From Segetibacter sp. (lineage in GTDB: Bacteria; Bacteroidota; Bacteroidia; Chitinophagales; Chitinophagaceae), in contig JAQBNO010000154.1 in assembly GCA_028288485.1 (NCBI GenBank), positions 1-64,000 on the forward strand: DNA of 64,000 bases. Direction: 5' to 3'. The position numbers and the translations under genes were made by a program. The notes under the pieces were generated by a model. It saw nothing but the letters and a program-made list of their open reading frames with translations, did no database searches and was not told the DNA's origin. Positions 28,797 to 37,841 of this stretch are shown piece by piece; position 1 is the first letter of the stretch; every line of letters begins with the position of its first letter.

Positions 28797-30959
28797 ATGA
28801 GAAACACGGCGCTCACACTTCTATTGCTACCCTTTTTATGTATTGCCCAAAACAAAAAAATAACCTTAGATGACGTTTACAGGATCGGAACATTCAAGGC
28901 GGAATCTGTTCCCGGTTTCCGCAGCATGAACGATGGAAAGTATTTTACTAAAAGTTCAGCAACAGGTTTACTAAAAAATAATTTTATCACCGGAGAAACG
29001 GTAGAAACTCTAATAAATGCTTCAGACGTAAAAAATGAAAAAGGAGAAACCCTGCCAGTCGATGATATAGAATGGAACAAAAATGAAAAAAAGATCCTGG
29101 TTTTTATAGGCAGGGAAAAAATTTATCGCAGAAGCAGCAAGGCAATTGTATATGCCTATGATGTGCAAACAAAGCAGGCGGTAAAAGTAGATACGGGCAA
29201 AATTATTCACGCCACCTATTCTCCCGATGGTAACAAAGTGGCTTTCGTAAAAAACAATAACCTGTATTTCAAAAATCTTGTGACCAGCCAAACGACACAG
29301 GTTACCAACGATGGTGAATGGAACAAGATAATAAATGGTAATGCTGACTGGGTATATGAAGAAGAGTTTGAATTTACGAGGGCTTTCCAGTGGAGTAAGA
29401 ACGGCACTTACCTGGCTTATTATAAATTTAACGAAAGCAAGGTTCCTGAATTTAGTATGACGATGTATAACGGTTTGTACCCGACCCAATACAGCTTTAA
29501 ATACCCTAAAGCGGGAGAACCTAATTCAGCTCTTGAAATCCACATTTATAATATCGCTACAGGAAAAGATGTAAAAGCAGATATCGGCCAGGAAACAGAC
29601 ATTTATATCCCGCGTATTAAATGGACCGAGGACGATAACAAACTTGGTATCGCCTGGATGAACCGCCTGCAAAATCATTTAAAATGGCTGGTAGCTGATG
29701 CAACCACGGGTACAACTTCTGCGCTGTACGATGAGACCAATAAATACTACGTTGAGATCAATGATGACCTGCAGTTTTTAGCCGGGGGACAGCACTTTAT
29801 TACAACCAGCGAAAAAAACGGTTTCAAGCATATTTACCTGTACCGGATGAACGGCGAAATGCAAGCACAGCTTACCAACGGGAACTTCGATGTAGATAAC
29901 ATTTTAGGTATAGATGAAAAAGTGAGGACGGTTTATTATACTGCCGCCTATGCCTCGCCTATGGACAGGCAATTATTTGCTGTAAATTATGGCGACAAGA
30001 AAACTGCTCCGCGACAAATTACAAAGGGTGCAGGTACACACAAAATTGATATGAATAGCGACTTTACCTATTATGTAGATACCTATTCCGACATTAACAC
30101 CCCGCCTGTAGTTGCCATTTACGACATTAAAGGAAAGCCGGTTAAAACCCTTGTAGACAATGCCGGGCTCAAAAACAAGATGACAGCTTATTCAATTGGC
30201 CAGGCTACTTTTATTAGGGTTCCAAACTCCAAGGGCGATTCCTTAAATGGATGGATGCTGAAACCTGTAAATTTTGATGTAACAAAAAAATATCCTGTTC
30301 TGTTTTGCAACTATGGCGGGCCGGGCAGTCAACAGGTTACTGACAAGTGGGGGACTGTTAGTTTCTGGCACCAGTATCTTGCTCAAAACGGCTATATAAT
30401 CGTTTCGTTTGATAATACAGGTACCGGTTTCCGCGGCGAGGACTTTAAAAAGAAAACGTACCTGCAGATGGGAAAACTTGAAATTGAAGACCAGGTTGAC
30501 GCTGCCAGGTTTTTAGGAACGCTCCCTTACATAGACAAAGCCAGGATCGGACACTGGGGATGGAGCTATGGTGGGTTTATGAGTAGTCTTGCCATTACAA
30601 AAGGCGCCGATGTGTTTAAATCGGCAGTAGCTGTTGCACCGGTTACCAGTTGGAGATTTTATGATAACATCTATACCGAAAGGTTTATGCGCACGCCACA
30701 GGAAAACCCGAAAGGATACGATGATAACTCACCTCTAAATTTTACCGACAGGATAAAAGGAAAATTTCTCATCATTCATGGAACAGGGGATGACAACGTA
30801 CATTTCCAGAACTCGGTAATGATGGTTGACAAAATGATACAAAATAATGTAGATTTTGAAAGCGCCTATTATCCCAATAAAAGCCATGGCATTTCGGGTG
30901 GAAACACAACCTACCATATTTATAAAAAAATGACAGATTTCATTTTAAGAAATTTATAA
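28797..30959 (+). CDS. S9 family peptidase (dipeptidyl peptidase IV)
   Basis: NADWVYEEEFEFTRAFQWSKNGTYLAYYKFNESKVPEF, GWSYGGFMSSLA catalytic Ser, HGTGDDNVHFQNS, NKSHGISGG. Confidence 0.95.
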   Translation: MRNTALTLLLLPFLCIAQNKKITLDDVYRIGTFKAESVPGFRSMNDGKYFTKSSATGLLKNNFITGETVETLINASDVKNEKGETLPVDDIEWNKNEKKILVFIGREKIYRRSSKAIVYAYDVQTKQAVKVDTGKIIHATYSPDGNKVAFVKNNNLYFKNLVTSQTTQVTNDGEWNKIINGNADWVYEEEFEFTRAFQWSKNGTYLAYYKFNESKVPEFSMTMYNGLYPTQYSFKYPKAGEPNSALEIHIYNIATGKDVKADIGQETDIYIPRIKWTEDDNKLGIAWMNRLQNHLKWLVADATTGTTSALYDETNKYYVEINDDLQFLAGGQHFITTSEKNGFKHIYLYRMNGEMQAQLTNGNFDVDNILGIDEKVRTVYYTAAYASPMDRQLFAVNYGDKKTAPRQITKGAGTHKIDMNSDFTYYVDTYSDINTPPVVAIYDIKGKPVKTLVDNAGLKNKMTAYSIGQATFIRVPNSKGDSLNGWMLKPVNFDVTKKYPVLFCNYGGPGSQQVTDKWGTVSFWHQYLAQNGYIIVSFDNTGTGFRGEDFKKKTYLQMGKLEIEDQVDAARFLGTLPYIDKARIGHWGWSYGGFMSSLAITKGADVFKSAVAVAPVTSWRFYDNIYTERFMRTPQENPKGYDDNSPLNFTDRIKGKFLIIHGTGDDNVHFQNSVMMVDKMIQNNVDFESAYYPNKSHGISGGNTTYHIYKKMTDFILRNL

Positions 30960-30979
30960 AAAAGATAGATCTTTTTGAT

Positions 30980-31007
30980 GCCGGTGCCCACAGTGCCGGC
31001 TTTTTTT
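30980..31007 (+). terminator. Rho-independent terminator
   Basis: gccgg-tgcccacagtg-ccggc-ttttttt. Confidence 0.75.
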
Positions 31008-31118
31008 ATTTCTGCAATAAGGAAAAGGCGGTTGAGTAGTAATTGAAATATGAACAAGTTCAAAAGCTATATTTCAAAGAGAAAGTCAAATAACTGAGAT
31101 GATGATCGGGAGAAAAAT

Positions 31119-31220
31119 AAAAAAGGGCCAGGATAGAAATCCAGCCCTGTTTTAATCCAATATTCTATGAAAAACCACTTATATAGAGTGTATATGAGAG
31201 CTTTAAGTTGCACGGATTAA
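31119..31220 (+). repeat. direct repeat copy 1: hairpin plus micro-ORF MKNHLYRVYMRALSCTD*
   Basis: aaaaagggccaggatagaaatccagccctgttttaatccaatattctATGAAAAACCACTT; near-identical to 31348-31464. Confidence 0.8.
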
Positions 31221-31347
31221 GATATTTATTTAATAAAAGGCATTGTTTAATAGACTGTTAGGCAAATTTGAATATGTGAGTGTCCCAAAACGGGAAGCAG
31301 AGTAGGCAATGGAGAAAGAGCGGGGAGGTAGTTATAGAAATAAGCAA

Positions 31348-31464
31348 AAAAAAGGGCCAGGATAGAAATCCAGCCCTGTTTTAATCCAATATTCTATGAA
31401 AAACCACTTGTATAGAAGCTTTATAAAAGCGGGAAGTTGCACAGTCGGGCACGTTAATTTCTAA
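31348..31464 (+). repeat. direct repeat copy 2: hairpin plus micro-ORF MKNHLYRSFIKAGSCTVGHVNF*
   Basis: Same 5' block as 31119-31180; downstream differences are synonymous or conservative at several codons. Confidence 0.8.
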
Positions 31465-31620
31465 GTTTCGTTCTACAAGCGGATAAGGTATTTTTCAATG
31501 CTCTGTTTGCAGAAAAAAAGGGAACGCTCACGTTTCAGGATTCGTTGTCGCAAAAAATATTATTCAAGGGCACATTCGGGCGAAGGGTAATTGTACTTTT
31601 ACCAAAATCATTGCTTTCTC

Positions 31621-32187
31621 ATGTCCAATAAAATTTTAATAGCTGTTAGTGGAGCAAGTGGAGCGATCTATCCAAAACTTTTAATTGACAAATTATTACT
31701 TATAAAAGATCAGTGGGAAGAATTAAGCGTAGTAATGAGCACCAATGCAAAACAGATTTGGGCCACAGAATTAGGAAATGAAGATTATAAGAATCTCCCG
31801 GTGCGTTTTTTCGAAAAAAATGATTTTAATGCACCCTTCGCCTCAGGTTCAGCTAAGTATAATATCATGATAGTTTCGCCTTGTAGCATGGGCACTCTAT
31901 CGCGTATTGCAACAGGAATTAGCAATGACCTGGTTACACGGGCAGCAGATGTAATTTTGAAAGAAAGGCGAAAACTGGTATTGATGCTGAGAGAAACTCC
32001 TTACAGCTTAATTCATATTAAAAATATGGAAGCCGTTACACTTGCAGGTGGCGTCATTTGCCCTGCCACTCCATCTTTTTACAGCAGACCGGCAACGATT
32101 GAAGAAGCAGCGATGACGGTGGTTGATCGGCTATTGGATATTGCAGGATTAGATGTTAATGCTTATAGATGGGGAAGCAGAGGGTGA
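31621..32187 (+). CDS. ubiX: UbiX family flavin prenyltransferase
   Basis: KILIAVSGASGAIYPKLLIDKL, MIVSPCSMGTLSRIATGISNDLVTRAADVILKERRKLVLMLRETPYSLIHIKNM. Confidence 0.93.
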   Translation: MSNKILIAVSGASGAIYPKLLIDKLLLIKDQWEELSVVMSTNAKQIWATELGNEDYKNLPVRFFEKNDFNAPFASGSAKYNIMIVSPCSMGTLSRIATGISNDLVTRAADVILKERRKLVLMLRETPYSLIHIKNMEAVTLAGGVICPATPSFYSRPATIEEAAMTVVDRLLDIAGLDVNAYRWGSRG

Positions 32188-32302
32188 TGGGTGAATGGAT
32201 GTATGGGCAATGGTGAAAAGTCAAAAGCCGAACGTGAAACCCTACTACCGGTAATTTGCAGCCGGTAACGGGGAACCCCTGTAACCTGCACGTTGCAACT
32301 TC

Positions 32303-32938
32303 CTAAAACAACCCAAACAACTGTGCATCAATTTTACCAAGAATTTCTCCCATATCCTCCACTTTTTCAGCAAATTTGTTTTTATCCACGTCAATAATCA
32401 ACAACGCCCCTTCCCTGTAACCTTCAATCCATTTGTTGTAATAATCGTTCAGTTTCTTAAGGTAATCGAGCCTGATATTCTCTTCATATTCCCTTCCCCT
32501 TTTCTGAATTTGACCAACGAGTGTTGGCACCGAGGCCTTCAGGTAAATCAACAAATCGGGCGGCTTGACCATTGATCTCAAAGTTTGAAAAAACTGGAAG
32601 TAATTTTCAAAATCGCGTTTGCTCATTAAACCCATATCGTGGAGGTTGGGAGCAAAAATGTGGGCGTCTTCGTAGATAGTCCTGTCCTGGATGATAGTCT
32701 CCGTTCCCCGTTCGATTTCCAGTAGCTGATTTAAACGGCTGTTTAAAAAGTAGATCTGCAGGTTAAAACTCCATCTTGGCATATCTTCATAAAAATCGTT
32801 CAGGTAAGGATTATTGGCCACATCCTCAAACTGTGGAATCCATTTGTAATGCTTACTTAGCGCTTCCGTTAGCGTGGTTTTACCTGCTCCAATGTTGCCT
32901 GCAACTGCTATATGTTTGGGTTTGTTTGTTTTTGACAT
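32303..32938 (-). CDS. deoxynucleoside kinase
   Basis: IAVAGNIGAGKTTLTEALSKHY, WSFNLQIYFLNSR, QDRTIYEDAHIFAPNLHDMG. Confidence 0.93.
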   Translation of the reverse strand: MSKTNKPKHIAVAGNIGAGKTTLTEALSKHYKWIPQFEDVANNPYLNDFYEDMPRWSFNLQIYFLNSRLNQLLEIERGTETIIQDRTIYEDAHIFAPNLHDMGLMSKRDFENYFQFFQTLRSMVKPPDLLIYLKASVPTLVGQIQKRGREYEENIRLDYLKKLNDYYNKWIEGYREGALLIIDVDKNKFAEKVEDMGEILGKIDAQLFGLF

Positions 32939-33009
32939 CTTAAAATATTACCGGAGTTACTAAACTAGGTTGTCTAAAGTAAAGGATTTATTTTATTATA
33001 GCAGCAATA

Positions 33010-34011
33010 TTAAAAGTAGTTTAGCCCCATGCTTTCACGTACCAATTCCATAGTTGCCCGGGCGCTTTTTCGTGCCTTTTCAGCACCTGTTTCCATGATT
33101 TGTTTAAGATAGGCTTCATTGCCTAAAATGCCCTCCACTTTTTCGCGAATTGGCGCTATAAATCTTACCATGTCTTCGGCCAACTGTTTTTTCATATCAC
33201 CGTATCGTATGTTGCAGTTATTGTAGTCATTTTCAAACTCATTCACCACAGCACCGTCCGATACCAGTTTCATCAGCAGGAAAATATTTTCAATGTAAGG
33301 TGGCTTTTCCGAGTTTTGTTCTGTCGGTCCGCTGTCCGTTTTGGCTTTCATCACCTTCTTCCTGATCATGTCGTCACTGTCGGCAAGGTAAAGCGTGGCC
33401 ATCTGGTTCTCGCTCTTGCTCATTTTACCCGCACCATCGAGGCTCGGCACCTTAACCAGTTGATCATTATAATTGAAAGCCTGCGGTTCGGGAAAAACAT
33501 CTCCATACCTGTGATTGAAACGATTTGCAAAGTTCCTTGCCATCTCAAGATGCTGCTCCTGGTCCTTACCAACAGGAACCAGCGATGCACGGTGTAAAAT
33601 AATATCAGCGGCCTGCAAAACAGGGTAAGTAAGCAACCCGGCATTTTGATTATCGGGTTGTAAACGTACCTTATCTTTAAAGGTCACCGTCTTTTCCAGC
33701 TCGCCTTTGTACGCCAGCATATTCAGGTACAGGTATAACTCGGTCGTTTCGTGAACATGGCTCTGGCAATACAGAGCCACTTTGTCAGGGTTTAACCCAC
33801 AGGCAATATTCTCCGCCAAAACCCTGTGTACATTCGATTTCAGTTCCTTTGTATCAGGATGTGTAGTTAACGAATGGAGGTCGGCCACCATAAAAAAGCA
33901 TTCAAATTCTTCCTGCATGCGCACGTAATTGCGAATGGCACCAAAGTAGTTGCCAAGGTGCAAAAATCCTGTGGGCCTGATCCCACTCATTACAATAGGT
34001 TTTCCTTCCAT
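33010..34011 (-). CDS. trpS: tryptophan--tRNA ligase
   Basis: SGIRPTGFLHLGNYFGAIRNYV, HIGH/KMSKS-type GAGKMSKSENQ, PVGKDQEQHLEMARNFANRFNHRYG. Confidence 0.96.
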   Translation of the reverse strand: MEGKPIVMSGIRPTGFLHLGNYFGAIRNYVRMQEEFECFFMVADLHSLTTHPDTKELKSNVHRVLAENIACGLNPDKVALYCQSHVHETTELYLYLNMLAYKGELEKTVTFKDKVRLQPDNQNAGLLTYPVLQAADIILHRASLVPVGKDQEQHLEMARNFANRFNHRYGDVFPEPQAFNYNDQLVKVPSLDGAGKMSKSENQMATLYLADSDDMIRKKVMKAKTDSGPTEQNSEKPPYIENIFLLMKLVSDGAVVNEFENDYNNCNIRYGDMKKQLAEDMVRFIAPIREKVEGILGNEAYLKQIMETGAEKARKSARATMELVRESMGLNYF

Positions 34012-34140
34012 AAAGACGGCGAAGATAGGGAATGGAAAAGAGTTGTGAAACCCTGAATGATGTGTTTGCCTCCAAAAATCAAATTACAATTTTCCACGAC
34101 TTGATATCTTTTGGTACTTAACATATTGCTGCTATTTAGC

Positions 34141-34163
34141 CTCGTTGCGTCGCACTCTTGTAC
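34141..34163 (+). repeat. interspersed intergenic repeat, core variant
   Basis: ctcgttgcgtcgcactcttgtac. Confidence 0.65.
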
Positions 34164-34332
34164 TATTTTAAATATTTCAGCAAATAAATCCACACATTTA
34201 TATTCTTTATGTTTATCTCTGACTGGGTTTCTTTTTGGCATTAGCTGTGCATTCAGCTATCGTATAAACAGTTAATTCAATATTAGATTAGTAATTTTTT
34301 GATGATTTTGAAGACAAAATAAAAAGTAAGAC

Positions 34333-34911
34333 ATGGTAAAGCTGGAATATTTCGACAGAGAAGACTTTAAGCAGTTAATAGAATGGATGAACAGTGAGCA
34401 TTTGATTACCAACTGGGCGGGGTCGCTGTTTAAATTCCCTCTCACCGAAGACAGCCTTGACTGGTACATACAAGACACCAATAACGCCGACGACTCTGAC
34501 GCTTTTATTTATAAAGCCGTGGACACAAAAACGGGCAAAACAGTTGGACATGTTTCGCTGGGAAGCATCAGCGAAAAAAACCGGGCAGGTAGAATAAGCA
34601 GGGTGCTCGTAGGAAATACTGCAGAAAGAGGAAAAGGCTATTGCTCCAAAATGATAAATGCAATTTTAAAAGTAGGGTTTGAAGAGCTGAAACTACACCG
34701 CATCAGCTTGGGCGTTTATGATTTCAATACAGCAGCAATTCGCTGTTACGAGAAATGCGGCTTCGTAAAAGAGGGCGTGATGAGAGATGTTTTAAGATAC
34801 CAGGACAACACTTATTGGAGCCTCATAGAAATGAGTATCCTGGAAGATGAGTGGCGCAAACTGCATCACAAGAAAAGCAAGGAACAGCCGGAAGATTGCA
34901 AGGAATGCTGA
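34333..34911 (+). CDS. GNAT family N-acetyltransferase (RimJ/RimL-like)
   Basis: GHVSLGSISEKNRAGRISRVLVGNTAERGKGYCSKMINAILKVGFEELKLHRISLGVYDFNTAAIRCYEKCGFVKEG. Confidence 0.93.
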   Translation: MVKLEYFDREDFKQLIEWMNSEHLITNWAGSLFKFPLTEDSLDWYIQDTNNADDSDAFIYKAVDTKTGKTVGHVSLGSISEKNRAGRISRVLVGNTAERGKGYCSKMINAILKVGFEELKLHRISLGVYDFNTAAIRCYEKCGFVKEGVMRDVLRYQDNTYWSLIEMSILEDEWRKLHHKKSKEQPEDCKEC

Positions 34912-35052
34912 AAAGCCGACTATCGCGGGAGAAATTAAGTCTTACAGGTATTGTGCGTCATTCAGCAGGCACACCGTATTGCTGTGCCTGCACTGAGGTA
35001 ACAAGAATCGCCAGGCAATCACACGCTTTCTTCCTGCTAAATAGCAGCACCA

Positions 35053-35081
35053 ACGATGAACGGAATGCGACGCAACGATGT
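35053..35081 (-). repeat. interspersed intergenic repeat, core variant
   Basis: cgatgaacggaatgcgacgcaacgatg. Confidence 0.6.
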
Positions 35082-35263
35082 CTCCAATGAAAAACTTGCG
35101 CCGGTACCAGGAAAAACAAACCGGCATTCTGCATCCACCTGCCGACTTATTCTTATTCAATTCTAAAATCTCAATAAGAAAACTTCAAATTCTCACTCCA
35201 ATCTTTTTAAATGCCATAAATCATGGTTCTATATCTTTACAACCATTAAATGACTAAACCGTT

Positions 35264-36238
35264 ATGTTGAAAGTTGGTGTATTTGGAGTTGGACATTTAG
35301 GTAAATTTCATCTCAATAACTGGCAGGAAATTGAAGGCGTTAAACTGGTGGGATTTTACGATCCGATTGACCAGACAGCTAAAGAAGTAGCAGAAAAATA
35401 TAATCTTAAACGATTTACAGATATTGATAGATTGATAGATGCATGTGATGCAGTAGATATTGTTGCACCAACCAATCACCACTTTGCTTTGTGCGAAAAA
35501 GCAATAAGGAAGGGAAAACACGTGTTTGTAGAGAAACCGCTGGCTAATACAATCGATGAAGGCCGGTTATTGGTGAACATGGCAAGGGAAGCTAATATAA
35601 AAATGCAGGTGGGACACGTAGAAAGGTTTAACCCGGCATTCCTCGCAATTAAAGATCTGAAGCTGAACCCGATGTTTATTGAAGTACATCGCCTCGCCCA
35701 GTTTAATCCACGCGGAACAGAAGTGAGCGTGATACTTGACCTGATGATACACGACATCGACATTATCCTGAATATTGTTGACAGTGACGTAAAACACATT
35801 TTTGCAAGCGGCGTGGCTGTTATGACCGACACGCCTGATATTGCCAACGTACGCATCGAGTTCAATAATGGCTGCGTAGCTAACCTTACCAGCAGCCGCA
35901 TCAGCATGAAGAAAATGCGGAAGATCCGTATGTTCCAAAAAGACAGTTATATCGGAATAGACTTCCTGGAAAAGAAAACGGAAGTAATAAAGTTAAAGCA
36001 GCCGGAAGACACAAACGTTTTTGCATTTGATATTGAAACACCTAACGGCAAAAAAACCATTGCTGTTGCCAACCCGCCTGTAAAAGACGCAAACGCAATA
36101 AAGCTCGAACTGGAGGCGTTTGCAGACTCAATTGTAAACAACAAGCCAACGGTGGTTAGTGAAATCGACGGATTCCTGGCTATGGAAGTAGCTCACCAGA
36201 TTTTAGAGAAGATCAGCCATTCGAGAGCTTTGTCGTAA
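35264..36238 (+). CDS. Gfo/Idh/MocA family oxidoreductase
   Basis: VGVFGVGHLGKFHLNNW, DIVAPTNHHFALCEKAIRKGKHVFVEKPLANTIDE. Confidence 0.93.
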   Translation: MLKVGVFGVGHLGKFHLNNWQEIEGVKLVGFYDPIDQTAKEVAEKYNLKRFTDIDRLIDACDAVDIVAPTNHHFALCEKAIRKGKHVFVEKPLANTIDEGRLLVNMAREANIKMQVGHVERFNPAFLAIKDLKLNPMFIEVHRLAQFNPRGTEVSVILDLMIHDIDIILNIVDSDVKHIFASGVAVMTDTPDIANVRIEFNNGCVANLTSSRISMKKMRKIRMFQKDSYIGIDFLEKKTEVIKLKQPEDTNVFAFDIETPNGKKTIAVANPPVKDANAIKLELEAFADSIVNNKPTVVSEIDGFLAMEVAHQILEKISHSRALS

Positions 36239-36251
36239 GGGGACTGCTTAC

Positions 36252-37670
36252 ATGAAAAGGATTAAACCGTTACAGATTCACTGGTATATTTTCAGCGATG
36301 TAGTGTCGGCAACTGCAACGTGGTGGCTTTTTACCTGGTACAGGAGAAACGTGCTTAATGAGGCTCATACCGGTTTGTGGGAAATGACCGCTGATAGCTT
36401 TTTTCGAACTTCTGTTGTTGTCATTCCCATTCTGTGGGTTTGTTATTTTTCGCTAACCGGCTTTTATGGAAAGTCGCTATACAAAAGATCGCGGTTAAAC
36501 GAATTTACTTCTACATTTTTAGTGAGCCTGATCGGCTGCCTGCTCATTTTTTTCTCAATTATTTTAAACGACCGTGCCCCAACCTATACCTATTTCTACT
36601 CGGCGTTTTTTATTTTCTTCCTGTTGCAGGCAGGACTTACCTTTTTTGGAAGGGCTTTGATTTTAGGTAAAGCAAAAGCAGACATTTTAAGGGGGAAAGT
36701 AAAATTCAATACACTCCTGGTGGGCAACAATATAAATACGTTCAAAGTTTACAGGGAAGTATGTAAAAGCTTTGCTGCTCTTGGCTATACATTTAGTGGT
36801 TATGTAAACACCTCACCATCAAAAAATACTGTAAATAAGTCGCTTCCTTTGTTAGGTACTATTGACGACCTGGAGACAACAATAAAGTCTTACTCGATAA
36901 AACAGGTCATCATCGCACTCGAAAATAAAGAAAGCCACCTCACCGATAACCTGTTACAACGCCTGAGTGACATAGACGTAGAAATAAAATTGTATCCCAA
37001 TGCTGTCGACATCTTATCAGGATCAGTAAAAGCCCAAAATGTAATGGGCGCTTTGCTAATCGACCTCAACACCGACCTGATGTCGGACTGGCAACAAAAC
37101 GCCAAGCGTTTAATGGATGTAATAGCTGCATTATTATCAATTGTAATACTTAGCCCGCTATTGTTTTATGTGATGTTGCGAACCAAGTTTTCTTCCCCGG
37201 GACCCATATTTTATCTCCAGGAACGTGTTGGTTACAAAGGCAGGTCGTTTACTATCTATAAATTCAGAAGTATGTATGAAAATGCAGAAGAAGACGGTCC
37301 TGCACTTTCAACAGACCACGATACCCGTATTACACCCTGGGGAAAATTTATGCGTAAATGGCGACTTGACGAACTGCCGCAACTTTTAAATATTTTAAAA
37401 GGCGAAATGAGCCTTGTTGGTCCGCGGCCGGAAAGGCAGTATTACATCGACAAGATTACAGCTCTAAACTCTTATTATAAATACCTGCTGAAGGTTAAGC
37501 CGGGACTAACATCATGGGGCATGGTTCAGTTTGGATATGCATCGACAGTAGAAGAAATGATAGAACGAATGCAATACGACCTGGTATATATCGAAAATAT
37601 CTCGTTATTGCTCGATTTTAAAATAATGATGCATACTTTACGAATTATTTTAAGCGGGAAAGGCAAGTAG
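36252..37670 (+). CDS. sugar transferase (undecaprenyl-phosphate glycosyl-1-phosphate transferase family)
   Basis: KRLMDVIAALLSIVILSPLLFYVMLRTKFSSPGPIFYLQERVGYKGRSFTIYKFRSM...RKWRLDELPQLLNILKGEMSLVGPRPER. Confidence 0.95.
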   Translation: MKRIKPLQIHWYIFSDVVSATATWWLFTWYRRNVLNEAHTGLWEMTADSFFRTSVVVIPILWVCYFSLTGFYGKSLYKRSRLNEFTSTFLVSLIGCLLIFFSIILNDRAPTYTYFYSAFFIFFLLQAGLTFFGRALILGKAKADILRGKVKFNTLLVGNNINTFKVYREVCKSFAALGYTFSGYVNTSPSKNTVNKSLPLLGTIDDLETTIKSYSIKQVIIALENKESHLTDNLLQRLSDIDVEIKLYPNAVDILSGSVKAQNVMGALLIDLNTDLMSDWQQNAKRLMDVIAALLSIVILSPLLFYVMLRTKFSSPGPIFYLQERVGYKGRSFTIYKFRSMYENAEEDGPALSTDHDTRITPWGKFMRKWRLDELPQLLNILKGEMSLVGPRPERQYYIDKITALNSYYKYLLKVKPGLTSWGMVQFGYASTVEEMIERMQYDLVYIENISLLLDFKIMMHTLRIILSGKGK

Positions 37671-37841
37671 AGACAGGTTGCCACCTGTCTCTTTAAATCC
37701 TTGTCGCCCGTCTCTTTCAATTGTTATAATCAACCCGCCAAAACTGCCCTACAATTTCTATATTTCACCCTTCCATTAGCCGTTTGCTTTCTATGTTTCA
37801 CATTTCACAATTGTCTATCTTCATTTTCTAATAAACTCCGG

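Noticed and set aside
34942-35160. 72-aa ORF between the GNAT and oxidoreductase genes
   Set aside because: Overlaps a repeat copy (35053) and lacks recognisable features.
35476-35938. Two antisense ORFs (143 and 123 aa) inside the Gfo/Idh/MocA gene
   Set aside because: Shadow frames; the sense frame has clear family motifs.
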